Positions 25,273 through 33,903 of a stretch of 64,000 bases of DNA are shown one piece after another. The notes beneath the pieces were generated by a model. It searched no databases. It saw only the letters and a list, made by a program, of their open reading frames with translations, and was not told the origin of the DNA. Position numbers and translations under genes: made by a program. Source of the stretch: Streptomyces canus. Lineage in GTDB: Bacteria; Actinomycetota; Actinomycetes; Streptomycetales; Streptomycetaceae. How positions within the stretch are numbered: the stretch's first letter is position 1; the number at the start of each line of letters is the position of its first letter. The stretch spans positions 287,040 through 351,039 of the forward strand of contig NZ_KQ948660.1 in the NCBI RefSeq assembly GCF_001514145.1. Direction: 5' to 3'.

Positions 25273-27885
25273 TCAGTCCAGCACCGGCAGCAGCTCCGGC
25301 AGGTGCCCGTCGGAGACCTGCGCCGCCTTCTGCCGCTCCTCGGACACCTCCCCGTAGAGCGTCGTGCGCGGGCGGGCGGGACGGCCCGCCGCCTCCGCCA
25401 CCGCGATCAGGTCCTTCACCGACTTGTACGAGCCGTACGACGAACCCGCCATCCGCGAGATCGTCTCCTCCATCAGGGTGCCGCCCAGGTCGTTCGCGCC
25501 CGAGCGGAGCATTTCCGCCGCGCCCTCCGTACCCAGCTTGACCCAGCTGGTCTGGATGTTCGGCACCCAGGGGTGGAGCAGCAGCCGTGCCATCGCCGTG
25601 ACCGCCCTGTTGTCCCGCATGGACGGGCCGGGGCGGGCGATGCCGGCCAGGTACACCGGGGCGTTGGTGTGGATGAAGGGGAGCGTCACGAACTCCGTGA
25701 AGCCGCCCGTGCGTTGCTGGATTCCGGCCAGCGTGCGCAGGTGGCCCAGCCAGTGGCGGGGCTGGTCCACATGGCCGTACATCATCGTCGACGAGGACCT
25801 GATGCCGACCTCGTGCGCGGTCTCGATCACCTCGATCCAGGTCGCCGTCGGCAGCTTGCCCTTGGTCAGCACCCAGCGGACCTCGTCGTCGAGGATCTCG
25901 GCGGCCGTGCCGGGGATGGAGTCGAGGCCGGCCTCCTTTGCCGTCGTCAGCCACTCGCGGATGGACATGCCGGTGCGGGTCGCGCCGTTGACGACCTCCA
26001 TCGGGGAGAAGGCGTGCACATGCATGCCGGGGACCCGCTCCTTCACCGCGCGGGCGATGTCGAAGTACGCCGTCCCCGGCAGGTCCGGGTGGATCCCGCC
26101 CTGCATGCAGACCTCCACCGCGCCCACCTCCCAGGCCTGCTGGGCACGGTCGGCCACCTGGTCCAGGGACAGGGTGTAGGCGTCGGCGTCGGTGCGTCGC
26201 TGGGCGAAGGCGCAGAACCGGCAGCCCGTGTAGCAGACGTTGGTGAAGTTGATGTTCCGCGTGACGATGTACGTGACGTCGTCGCCGGCCACCGACTTGC
26301 GGACGTCGTCGGCCACTTGGCACAGGGCGTCCAGGGCGGGCCCGTCCGCGTGCAGCAGGGCGAGGGCCTCTTCGTCGGTCAGGCGCGTGGGGTCGTCGGC
26401 GGCGACCCGCAGCGCCTGCCGTACGTCCGTGTCGATGCGCTCGGGCACCATGCCGGGGGCAGCGGCCTCGCGCAGGGCGCCCCAGTCGCCGTAGACCTCG
26501 TCGAAGTCGTCGCGGCGGTCGGACGTACGGCCCTCGGTGTCGATCGTGGCGTGCAGATCCGTGCGGCCGGACGGGACGAAGACCTCCTCCGGCTCCTGCC
26601 AGGGCAGTCCCCGCGGAAGGGCGTCGGGGCGTGCCAGGCCCGTCTCCGGGTCCGCCAGCGCCGCCACGTGCGGCCGCAGCCGCGGATCCAGCCACGGCTC
26701 GCCGCGCTGCACGAACTCGGGGTACACACAAAGACGTTCCCGCAGCTCGAAACCGGCCGCCGCGGACCGCTCGGTGAGCTCCTCGATCTGCGGCCAGGGC
26801 CGCTCGGGGTTCACGTGGTCGATGGTGAGCGGGCTGACCCCGCCCCAGTCGTCGATCCCCGCCCCGATCAGCCGCTCGTACTCGCTGTCGACCAGGTTCG
26901 GCGGGGCCTGGATGTTGGCGGCCGGGCCCATGATGAGACGGGCGACGGCCACCGCGGCGACCAGCTCGTCCAGTTCCGCGTCGGGCATGCCGCGCATCGC
27001 GGTGTCCGGCTTGGCGCGGAAGTTCTGGATGATCAGTTCCTGGACGCTGTGATACGCCCGTGCTGTGCGCCGGAGCGCGAAGAGGGACTCGGCGCGCTCC
27101 TCGTACGTCTCCCCGATCCCGATGAGGATGCCGCTCGTGAAAGGCACCGACGAACGCCCGGCGTCCTCCAGGACCCGCAGCCGTACGGCGGGTTCCTTGT
27201 CCGGGGAGCCGTAGTGCGGTCCGCCGGGCTCGGACCAGAGCCGCTCGGCGGTCGTCTCCAGCATCATGCCCATGCTCGGCGCGACCGGCTTGAGCCGCTG
27301 GAAGTCGGTCCAGGACAGCACGCCCGGGTTGAGGTGGGGCAGCAGCCCGGTCTCCTCCAGGATGCGGATGGAGATGGCCCGGACGTAGGCGATGGTGTCG
27401 TCGTAGCCATGGGCGTCAAGCCACTCCCTGGCCTCCGGCCAGCGGTCCTCGGGTTTGTCGCCGAGGGTGATCAGCGCTTCCTTGCAGCCCAGCGCGGCAC
27501 CCTTGCGGGCCACGTCCAGGACCTCGTCGGGGGACATGAACATCCCGTGGCCGCCCCGGCGGAGCTTGCCGGGCACGGTCACGAAGGTGCAGTAGTGGCA
27601 CTTGTCCCGGCACAGCCGGGTCAGCGGGATGAAGACGCTCTTCGAGTACGTGATGACACCGGGGCGGCCCGCCTGCGCGAGGCCCGCGTCCCTGACGCGG
27701 GCGGCCGACGCGGTGAGGTCGACGAGGGCCTCGCCGCGCGCTTGCAGCAGGACCGCTGCCTCGGCCACGTCGAGTGCGACGCCGTCCCGGGCCCGTTTGA
27801 GAGCGCGACGCAGGGAGTTCTCGGTGGGGCCGGTACCGCCGGGGCGGTCGGTGGGGCCGGTTCCGGAGGTCGCGGAAGTCGTCAT
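25273..27885 (-). CDS. fbiC: Bifunctional FO synthase (CofG + CofH), coenzyme F420 biosynthesis
   Basis: 870 residues from ATG 27885, close to the usual length. The N-terminal half is the CofG radical-SAM domain with the cluster motif CRDKCHYC (Cys92, 96, 99). The C-terminal half is CofH with CYTGCRFC (about 551-558). Together they join tyrosine and 5-amino-6-ribitylaminouracil, using S-adenosylmethionine, to make the 5-deazaflavin FO, the chromophore of F420. S. coelicolor fbiC is SCO4429 as I recall, in the same position relative to afsR. Several candidate F420 users lie in this window: LLM enzymes at 27944, 39586 and 41604, and Ddn-like proteins at 31625 and 56716. Confidence 0.97.
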   Translation of the reverse strand: MTTSATSGTGPTDRPGGTGPTENSLRRALKRARDGVALDVAEAAVLLQARGEALVDLTASAARVRDAGLAQAGRPGVITYSKSVFIPLTRLCRDKCHYCTFVTVPGKLRRGGHGMFMSPDEVLDVARKGAALGCKEALITLGDKPEDRWPEAREWLDAHGYDDTIAYVRAISIRILEETGLLPHLNPGVLSWTDFQRLKPVAPSMGMMLETTAERLWSEPGGPHYGSPDKEPAVRLRVLEDAGRSSVPFTSGILIGIGETYEERAESLFALRRTARAYHSVQELIIQNFRAKPDTAMRGMPDAELDELVAAVAVARLIMGPAANIQAPPNLVDSEYERLIGAGIDDWGGVSPLTIDHVNPERPWPQIEELTERSAAAGFELRERLCVYPEFVQRGEPWLDPRLRPHVAALADPETGLARPDALPRGLPWQEPEEVFVPSGRTDLHATIDTEGRTSDRRDDFDEVYGDWGALREAAAPGMVPERIDTDVRQALRVAADDPTRLTDEEALALLHADGPALDALCQVADDVRKSVAGDDVTYIVTRNINFTNVCYTGCRFCAFAQRRTDADAYTLSLDQVADRAQQAWEVGAVEVCMQGGIHPDLPGTAYFDIARAVKERVPGMHVHAFSPMEVVNGATRTGMSIREWLTTAKEAGLDSIPGTAAEILDDEVRWVLTKGKLPTATWIEVIETAHEVGIRSSSTMMYGHVDQPRHWLGHLRTLAGIQQRTGGFTEFVTLPFIHTNAPVYLAGIARPGPSMRDNRAVTAMARLLLHPWVPNIQTSWVKLGTEGAAEMLRSGANDLGGTLMEETISRMAGSSYGSYKSVKDLIAVAEAAGRPARPRTTLYGEVSEERQKAAQVSDGHLPELLPVLD

Positions 27886-27943
27886 CCTTCGAGCATACGA
27901 GCGGTGTGACCAGGGCAGAGGTGCCACCCGAAGGTGGGTGACG

Positions 27944-28786
27944 TCACACGCCCTCACCATCCCCCTGGACATAACGGGCATACTCGTCAAGCACCTTGAG
28001 TACCTCGGCCTCCCCGGCCGGGGGCAGTTGCAGCACGACCTCCTCGATCCCGAGCTCGGCGTAGTGGGCGAGCTTGCCGGGGGTGGGGACGACGGCGTAC
28101 GGAACGACCTGGAGGGCGGCCGGGTCACGGCCCGCATCGGCCCAGGCGGTGCGCAGCACGGGCAGGGACTCGGTCAGACCGCGTCCGCCGATGGGCAGCC
28201 AGCCGTCGGCGTACTCGCAGATGTGGGAGAACAGCTTCGGCCCTGCGGCGCCGCCCACGAGGGTCCGCTTCCGGACGGGCTTGGGGAAGGCGTGGCTGGC
28301 CCGGACGCTCCCGAACCGCCCCTCATAGGCGGTCGGTTCGTCCGCCCAGAGCGCCTGCATGAGCGCCATCCGGTCCCGGACGAGCTCACGCCGGGTGCGC
28401 CACTCGACGCCGTGATCGGCGGCTTCCTCGACGTTCCAGCCGAACCCGAGTCCGAGCGTGAACCGTCCGCCGGAAAGGTGGTCGAGGGTCGCGATCTGCT
28501 TGGCGAGGTCGATCGGGTCGTGCTGGGCGACGAGCGTGATGCCGGTGCCGAGACCGAGCCGCTCGGTGACGGCGGCGGCCTGGCCGAGCGCGACGAAGGG
28601 GTCGAGGGTACGGCCGTACTCGCGCGGCAGGTCGCCGCCGGCCGGGTACGGGGTGACCCGCTCGACGGGGATGTGGGTGTGCTCGGGCAGATACAGCCCG
28701 GCGAAGCCCCGCGCCTCCAGCTCACGGGCGATCCGGGTCGGGGTGATGGTCTCGTCGGTGAGGAAGATCGTCACGGAAATTCGCAT
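27944..28786 (-). CDS. LLM class oxidoreductase, probably F420-dependent
   Basis: 280 residues from ATG 28786. The TIM-barrel luciferase-like signature is plain: MRISVTIFLTDETI, GFAGLYLPEHTHIP, LGTGITLVAQHDPIDLAKQIATLDHLSGGRF, LGFGWN, then VRKRTLVGGAAGPKLFSHICEYADGWLP. The F420-binding subgroup shares these segments, and fbiC lies 58 bp downstream on the same strand. The natural substrate is unknown. Confidence 0.9.
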   Translation of the reverse strand: MRISVTIFLTDETITPTRIARELEARGFAGLYLPEHTHIPVERVTPYPAGGDLPREYGRTLDPFVALGQAAAVTERLGLGTGITLVAQHDPIDLAKQIATLDHLSGGRFTLGLGFGWNVEEAADHGVEWRTRRELVRDRMALMQALWADEPTAYEGRFGSVRASHAFPKPVRKRTLVGGAAGPKLFSHICEYADGWLPIGGRGLTESLPVLRTAWADAGRDPAALQVVPYAVVPTPGKLAHYAELGIEEVVLQLPPAGEAEVLKVLDEYARYVQGDGEGV

Positions 28787-28867
28787 GACTGCATCTGTAC
28801 CGGGCGGGGGCCGGGATGTCCATACCGACTGGTCGGGATCAGCGCCGTGATCGAGCCCGCTGCCGCG

Positions 28868-28939
28868 TGTCGGTCATCTGTCGGGGCTGTCGGTCATCTG
28901 TCAGGGCTGTCGGTCGGATATCGGGGGCTTGTCGACAAG
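28868..28939. repeat. Direct repeats and a palindrome upstream of the TetX-like gene
   Basis: A 20-bp unit, TGTCGGTCATCTGTC(G/A)GGGC, occurs twice in tandem (28868-28887, 28888-28907) with a third partial copy to about 28915. The 12-bp palindrome CTTGTCGACAAG follows at 28928-28939. Both lie in the gap between divergent genes and are candidate regulator sites. Confidence 0.65.
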
Positions 28940-29008
28940 GACCCGGAGTCTTGTCGCAGATCCCGCCGGGTGACCGCCCGCCGGCCCTGCGACCTCCCTG
29001 GAGTCACC

Positions 29009-30142
29009 ATGACCACCCACGTCACGATCATCGGCGCCGGACTCGGCGGCCTCATGCTCGCCCGCGTCCTGCACGTCAACGGCATCCCGTCCACCGTCTA
29101 CGAGGCGGAGTCCTCGCCGACGGCGCGTGCGCAGGGCGGGATGCTCGACATCCACGACTACAACGGACAGCTCGCGTTGGAGGCGGCGGGCCTGATGGAG
29201 GAGTTCCGCGGTCTCGTCCTGGAGGGGCGCGAGGCGACGCGGCTGCTCGACCGGGACGGGACGCTCCTGTTCGAGAAGGCCGACGACGGCACCGGCGGCC
29301 GCCCCGAGGTGCAGCGCGGCGAGCTGCGGCAGCTCCTGCTCGACTCGCTCCCGGCCGGGACGGTCCGCTGGGGCCACAAGGTCAGCGGCACGCGTGTGCT
29401 GGGCGAGGGGCGCCACGAGGTGACGTTCGCGGACGGCGGGAGCGTGGTCACCGGTCTGCTGGTCGGCGCGGACGGTGCCTGGTCACGGGTGCGGCCGCTG
29501 CTCTCCGCCGCGAGGCCCGAGTACACCGGCATGTCCTGCGTCGAGGTGCACCTGTACGACGCCGACACCCGGCACCCGGTCAGCGCGAAAGCGGTCGGAA
29601 GCGGCGCTCTGTTCGTGCTCGCGCCGGGCAAGGGCTTCGTGACGCACCGGGAGAGGGGCGGCAACCTGCACACCTACGTGATGTTCGCCCGCCCGCAGGA
29701 CTGGTTCGCGGACATCGACTTCACCGACCCCGCCGCGGCCACCGCCCGCATCGCGGCGGAGTTCGACGGCTGGGCCCCGGAACTCACCGCACTGATCACC
29801 GACGGCGACACCGCCCCGGTACTGCGTCCCTTCGTCGCCCTGCCCGTCGAGCACCGGTGGGAGCGGGTGCCGGGAGTGACACTGATCGGCGACGCCGCCC
29901 ATGTGGCCGCCCCGAACGGCGAGGGCGCCAACCTCGCCATGCTCGACGGCGCCGAACTCGCCCGGGCCCTCGCGGCCCACCCCGACGACATCGAGACCGC
30001 GCTCACCGAGCACGAACGCGCCATGTTCCCCCGCAGCGCCGCAACCGCCACCGAGGGCACCGAGCTCTACGCCCTCATGTTCGGCGAGAGCACACCGCAC
30101 GGCCTGATCGACATGTTCACCGGACACGAACAGGGCGAGTGA
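29009..30142 (+). CDS. FAD-dependent monooxygenase, TetX-like
   Basis: 377 residues from ATG 29009. It has the group A flavoprotein hydroxylase layout: the Rossmann loop IIGAGLGGLMLARVL (residues 7-21), the RxxL/VGADGAWSRVR pyrophosphate region near residue 155, and GDAAHVAAPNGEGANLAMLD near residue 295. NGEG in place of the usual PxxGQG, together with ARAQGGMLDIHDYNGQLAL near the start, places it with the TetX/tetracycline-destructase-like group. That fold also serves many secondary-metabolite hydroxylases, so the substrate should not be assumed to be a tetracycline. Confidence 0.88.
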   Translation: MTTHVTIIGAGLGGLMLARVLHVNGIPSTVYEAESSPTARAQGGMLDIHDYNGQLALEAAGLMEEFRGLVLEGREATRLLDRDGTLLFEKADDGTGGRPEVQRGELRQLLLDSLPAGTVRWGHKVSGTRVLGEGRHEVTFADGGSVVTGLLVGADGAWSRVRPLLSAARPEYTGMSCVEVHLYDADTRHPVSAKAVGSGALFVLAPGKGFVTHRERGGNLHTYVMFARPQDWFADIDFTDPAAATARIAAEFDGWAPELTALITDGDTAPVLRPFVALPVEHRWERVPGVTLIGDAAHVAAPNGEGANLAMLDGAELARALAAHPDDIETALTEHERAMFPRSAATATEGTELYALMFGESTPHGLIDMFTGHEQGE

Positions 30143-30144
30143 GG

Positions 30145-30507
30145 TCATGCGTTGAGGTAGCGGTACCTGCCGTCACTCGGCGAGACGAAGAGTTGGCCGT
30201 CCCGAACTTGCCATTCAGTCGTGCCGTCGACTTCATGGCTGGCCAGGAAGAGGCCTGTTACGTGGTCTCCGTCCTCGTTGGCCGGGATCCTCGCCATGTC
30301 CCGGACCTGACGGACAAGCCAGTCCACACCCGACTCGCGGATGTCGGCGCCGTAGAACAGGTAATGAATCCAGTTGACGTGCCGGCGGGGAGTGCCCCAT
30401 CCGTTGGAGTAGTGGTCGTCTTCGTGGGACGAGATGATCCCCTGGGCTGCGGCGAGTTGTTCCTCGTCGCACTCCAGCCATCCTCTGACCGACACGTAGA
30501 TACCCAT
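30145..30507 (-). CDS. Conserved hypothetical protein
   Basis: 120 residues from ATG 30507, with GAGGAAAC upstream. The sequence looks like a real compact soluble protein (MGIYVSVRGWLECDEEQLAA, NWIHYLFYGADIRESGVDWL, VTGLFLASHEVDGTTEWQVR). I do not recognise the family. It is convergent with the TetX-like gene, with a gap of two bases, and divergent from a DUF397 gene. Confidence 0.7.
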   Translation of the reverse strand: MGIYVSVRGWLECDEEQLAAAQGIISSHEDDHYSNGWGTPRRHVNWIHYLFYGADIRESGVDWLVRQVRDMARIPANEDGDHVTGLFLASHEVDGTTEWQVRDGQLFVSPSDGRYRYLNA

Positions 30508-30555
30508 CGATGTTTCCTCTCCCCACGTCAGCGCAGAACCTGTGAAGGAGCCGAC

Positions 30556-30720
30556 ATGAGCACGGGCCGTTGGCAGAAGTCGTCCTACTGCCAGGAAGGC
30601 GACGCCTGCGTCCACATATCCAGCGACCCCGACAACGTCCACATCACCGACTCCGACGCTGCCCAAACCATCGTCACCGTCAGCCACGGCGCCTTCGCCG
30701 CCCTGGTGAAGTCACTCTGA
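30556..30720 (+). CDS. DUF397 domain protein
   Basis: 54 residues from ATG 30556, with GAAGGAG five bases upstream. The DUF397 pattern is complete: W-x-KSSYC, ACVHIS, VHITDSD, and a terminal AFAALVKSL. In Streptomyces such proteins usually follow an XRE regulator gene and act as its small partner (BldB-like). Here no XRE gene is adjacent; the nearest is at 32088. Its last nine bases overlap the convergent nuclease-family gene. Confidence 0.9.
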   Translation: MSTGRWQKSSYCQEGDACVHISSDPDNVHITDSDAAQTIVTVSHGAFAALVKSL

Positions 30721-31530
30721 CCCGTCCGCCAGGTCCGCCACCACCGCCGCGTGGTCCGACGGCCAGACCCCGTCCACCGGCCCGTCGCCCGCGCGCCGGA
30801 CGCCCAGGACATGGCCCAGCCCCCTCGCCGCCGGCGGGCCCACGTGGATGTAGTCGATACGGACCGGCGGGGCCACGCGGACGTACGGGTTCGCCGGGTC
30901 CCAGGTCGCCGAGGGGGCCGTCGGGTCCGCGTACTCCCAGGCGTCCAGGAAGAGTTGGTCCGGTGCGGCCGGGGCCGTCTTGTAGCCGCCGAAGAGGCGG
31001 ACCTCGTCGGAGTCGGGCCAGGCGTTGAAGTCGCCGGTGACGACGGGCGGGAAGTCGGTGCCCGACCTGTGCGTGGCCACGAACTCCGCCAGAGCCGTGA
31101 CCTGTTGGCAGCGGATCGCCGAGGCGGTGGGGGCCGAGGTGAGGTGGGTGGTGAAGAAGGGGATGTCGTACGACGGTCCCGCGAGCCGGGTGTGGAAGGC
31201 CAGGCGGCCGTCGTCCAGATCCTCGGGGGCCGGCAGCCGCAGGACGGCCTGGTCGGCCACCGGCCATCGGCTCAGTACCGCGTTGCCGACCTCGACCCCC
31301 GGGTCGCCGATCCGCCGCTGCCAGCGCTCCGAGGCGGGCGACGCGGCCCACGCCCAGTGCAGGCCCAGCTCCCCGGCCAGCCACTCCGCCAGGTTCTCGG
31401 AGCCGGCCGACCACACCTCCTGGAGGCCGACCACATCCGGCCGCAGCTCCCGCAGCACCGCCAGGATCGCCTTCTGGCGTTCCTCCCACGGGCCGAAGCG
31501 CCACCACAGGTTCCAGGTCACCACGCGCAT
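30712..31530 (-). CDS. Endonuclease/exonuclease/phosphatase (EEP) family protein
   Basis: 272 residues. ATG 31530 has GAAGGGG eight bases upstream. The fold's catalytic landmarks are visible: MRVVTWNLWW (Asn), VVGLQEVW (Glu, metal), THLTS, VVTGDFNAWPDSDE (Asp and Asn), RIDYIHVG and a C-terminal WPSDHAAVVADL (Asp-His). Relatives hydrolyse DNA, inositol phosphates or sphingomyelin using Mg2+. There is no signal peptide, so a cytoplasmic role is likely. The substrate is unknown. Confidence 0.92.
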   Translation of the reverse strand: MRVVTWNLWWRFGPWEERQKAILAVLRELRPDVVGLQEVWSAGSENLAEWLAGELGLHWAWAASPASERWQRRIGDPGVEVGNAVLSRWPVADQAVLRLPAPEDLDDGRLAFHTRLAGPSYDIPFFTTHLTSAPTASAIRCQQVTALAEFVATHRSGTDFPPVVTGDFNAWPDSDEVRLFGGYKTAPAAPDQLFLDAWEYADPTAPSATWDPANPYVRVAPPVRIDYIHVGPPAARGLGHVLGVRRAGDGPVDGVWPSDHAAVVADLADGSE

Positions 31531-31624
31531 CGCCGACACCCCTTCGTCCGTCCGGCCCGCACCCTGAGATCATCGAGGCCGCCGGTCAGGTTACGGAAGA
31601 CAAGAGACAGGAGTCTCACCCCCC

Positions 31625-32017
31625 ATGTCCCGCGACGCCGAGCGCAAGTACCGCACCGCCAGGGCCGTTCAGCGCCTGCTCAACCCCGTCATGCGGCGGC
31701 TGCCCCTGCAGACCGTCCTGGAGACCACCGGCCGCACCTCGGGCCTGCCCCGCCGGACCCCGGTGGGCGGCAAACGGGTCGGCGGGACCTTCTGGCTGGT
31801 CTCCGAGTTCGGCGAGCGTTCGCAGTACGTCCGCAACATCAAGGCCGATCCGCGGGTGCGGGTGCGCATCCGGGGGCGGTGGCACACCGGGACCGCCCAT
31901 CTCATGCCGGACGACGACACCGCCGTACGACTGCGCTCGCTGCCCCTGATGAACAGCGCGGCGGTACGGGCCATAGGAGCCGGGCAGTTGACCGTGCGGG
32001 TGGATCTGGACCAGTGA
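31625..32017 (+). CDS. Deazaflavin-dependent nitroreductase (Ddn-like) family protein
   Basis: 130 residues. The split-barrel family pattern is clear: VLETTGRTSGLPRRTPVGG, TFWLVSEFGERSQYVRNIKADPRVRVRIRGRWHTGTAHL. In Mycobacterium relatives bind F420H2 and reduce quinones or nitro compounds. The protein is probably associated with the inner membrane face or soluble. It precedes the first copy of a duplicated XRE regulator, which may control it. Confidence 0.9.
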   Translation: MSRDAERKYRTARAVQRLLNPVMRRLPLQTVLETTGRTSGLPRRTPVGGKRVGGTFWLVSEFGERSQYVRNIKADPRVRVRIRGRWHTGTAHLMPDDDTAVRLRSLPLMNSAAVRAIGAGQLTVRVDLDQ

Positions 32018-32087
32018 AGAGATACGGTGGATTCGCCGACCGGACAGTCCTTCGGCATGTGTCTCGTTCGCGGAGGATGAGAGAAGG

Positions 32088-32912
32088 ATGGACCGGGCGC
32101 TGCTGGCCGACTTTCTCCGCGCGCGCCGGGAGGTGCTGCAGCCGGAGGACGTCGGGCTTCCCCGCGGGCCGCGGCGTCGTACCGGGGGACTGCGGCGCGA
32201 GGAGGTCGCCGCACTGGCCGGCATGTCGGTCGACTACTACAGCCGGATCGAACAGCAGCGCGGTCCGATGCCGTCCGAGCAGGTGCTCGCCGGGCTCGCC
32301 CGGGGCCTGCACCTCAGCCTGAGCGAACGCGACCACCTCTTCGACCTCGCCGGGCACTCGGCGCCGCGACGGCACCTGCGCGACGACCACGTCAGCCCCA
32401 CCATGCTGCGCATCGTCGAACGGCTCGGGGACACACCCGCCCTGGTGATGTCCCGCTTCAACGAGACGCTGCTGCAGAATCAGCCGGCGGTCGCCCTGCT
32501 GGGCGACTACACCCGCTTCAGCGGAATGTCCCGCTACCTGGTCTACCGCTGGTTCACCGACCCCGCGCAACGCGACCTCTACCCCGTCGAGGACCACGAC
32601 CTACGAGGCAGGGTCTTCACCTCGGAGATCCGGGCGGCGTACACGTCGGACCCTGAGGGAATCGCCGGCGAGATCGTCGCCGCGCTGCTGGACGTCAGCC
32701 CCGAGTTCGCCGAGGTCTGGCGGCTGCACGAGGTGGACGTCACCCACCACAACGACCTCAAGCGCTACCGCCACCCCGAGCTGGGCGAACTGGAGCTGTA
32801 CTGCCAGCGCCTGATCGACCCCGACCAGGCCCAGGAACTCCTGGTCTTCTCCGCCACACCTGGCTCACCCAGCTACGAGAAGCTCCACCTCCTGTCCGCC
32901 GTGAGGGACTAG
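32088..32912 (+). CDS. XRE-family regulator with MmyB-like sensor domain, copy 1
   Basis: 274 residues. The helix-turn-helix is at about 10-75 (RRTGGLRREEVAALAGMSVD, then YYSRIEQQRGPMPSEQVL). The C-terminal domain (SRFNETLLQNQPAVALLGDY, VYRWFTDPAQRDLY, VWRLHEVDVTHHNDLKRYRH) is the MmyB-like ligand-binding domain. The gene at 33037 is a close copy. These regulators usually control a neighbouring oxidoreductase gene; here the candidate is the Ddn-like gene just upstream. Confidence 0.9.
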   Translation: MDRALLADFLRARREVLQPEDVGLPRGPRRRTGGLRREEVAALAGMSVDYYSRIEQQRGPMPSEQVLAGLARGLHLSLSERDHLFDLAGHSAPRRHLRDDHVSPTMLRIVERLGDTPALVMSRFNETLLQNQPAVALLGDYTRFSGMSRYLVYRWFTDPAQRDLYPVEDHDLRGRVFTSEIRAAYTSDPEGIAGEIVAALLDVSPEFAEVWRLHEVDVTHHNDLKRYRHPELGELELYCQRLIDPDQAQELLVFSATPGSPSYEKLHLLSAVRD

Positions 32913-32948
32913 TCGTACGAGTTATCTCCATCTGCACCGCTCGGTCTG

Positions 32949-32969
32949 CCACGGACAACTTGTCCGTGG
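32949..32969. promoter_or_regulatory. Perfect 21-bp inverted repeat upstream of the second XRE gene
   Basis: Arms CCACGGACAA (32949-32958) and TTGTCCGTGG (32960-32969) are exact inverses around one base. The site is 67 bp upstream of the start at 33037 and is a strong operator candidate for one or both XRE paralogues. Confidence 0.8.
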
Positions 32970-33036
32970 ATAAGTGAGGCCTTCATCCGGGTTCTGATCA
33001 ACGCCACGCTTGATCAGTCGAACACGGGAGGCTGAG

Positions 33037-33903
33037 ATGGATCGGGCGCTGTTGGCCCACTTCCTCCGGGCGCGCCGGGAGGTGCTGCAGCCGGAGGACG
33101 TGGGGCTTCCCCGCGGGCCGCGGCGTCGTACCGGGGGACTGCGGCGCGAGGAGGTCGCCGCACTGGCCGGCATGTCGGTCGACTACTACAGCCGGATCGA
33201 GCAGCAGCGCGGTCCGATGCCGTCCGAGCAGGTGCTCGCCGGGCTCGCCCGGGGCCTGCACCTCAGCCTGGGCGAGCGCGACCACCTCTTCGACCTCGGC
33301 GGACATTCGGCGCCGCGGCGGCATCTGCGCGAGGATCACGTCAGCCCCACCATGCTGCGCATCGTCGAACGACTCGCGGATACACCGGCGTTGGTGATGT
33401 CCCGCTTCAACGAGACGCTGCTGCAGAATCAGCCGGCGGTCGCCCTGCTGGGCGACTACACCCGCTTCAGCGGAATGTCCCGCTACCTGGTCTACCGCTG
33501 GTTCACCGACCCGGCACAACGCGACCTCTACCCCGCCGAGGACCACGACCTACGCGGCAGGGTCTTCACCGTCGACCTCCGGTCGGTGTACACCGCGGAC
33601 CCCCGGGGCCGGGCCGGCGAGATCGTCGCCGCGCTGCTGGACGTCAGCCCCGAGTTCGCCGAGGTCTGGCGGCTGCACGAGGTGGACCTCACCCACCACA
33701 ACGACCTCAAGCGCTACCTGCATCCCGAGCTGGGCGAACTGCAGTTGTACTGCCAGCGCCTGATCGACCCCGACCAGGCCCAGGAACTCCTGGTCTTCTC
33801 CGCCACACCCGGCTCACCCAGCTACGAAAAGCTCCAACTCCTGCCCGCCGTGGGCGTTCAGGCATCCCATGACCCAGAAGTGCTTCGAGAGGATTTCCGA
33901 TGA
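33037..33903 (+). CDS. XRE-family regulator with MmyB-like sensor domain, copy 2
   Basis: 288 residues from ATG 33037, with GGGAGG upstream. It aligns without gaps to the product of 32088; I count 19 differences over about 271 residues, clustered in residues 178-195 of the sensor domain (FTVDLRSVYTADPRGRAGEI against FTSEIRAAYTSDPEGIAGEI). The HTH differs at one residue near the start, so both should read the same DNA site but may respond to different ligands. The stop overlaps the start of the next oxidoreductase gene (ATGA), so the two are co-translated. Confidence 0.9.
   Translation: MDRALLAHFLRARREVLQPEDVGLPRGPRRRTGGLRREEVAALAGMSVDYYSRIEQQRGPMPSEQVLAGLARGLHLSLGERDHLFDLGGHSAPRRHLREDHVSPTMLRIVERLADTPALVMSRFNETLLQNQPAVALLGDYTRFSGMSRYLVYRWFTDPAQRDLYPAEDHDLRGRVFTVDLRSVYTADPRGRAGEIVAALLDVSPEFAEVWRLHEVDLTHHNDLKRYLHPELGELQLYCQRLIDPDQAQELLVFSATPGSPSYEKLQLLPAVGVQASHDPEVLREDFR

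Noticed and set aside
29009..30142. Calling the FAD monooxygenase a tetracycline-resistance gene
   Set aside because: The TetX-like fold is shared by many secondary-metabolite hydroxylases, and there is no resistance context, so only the fold is named.
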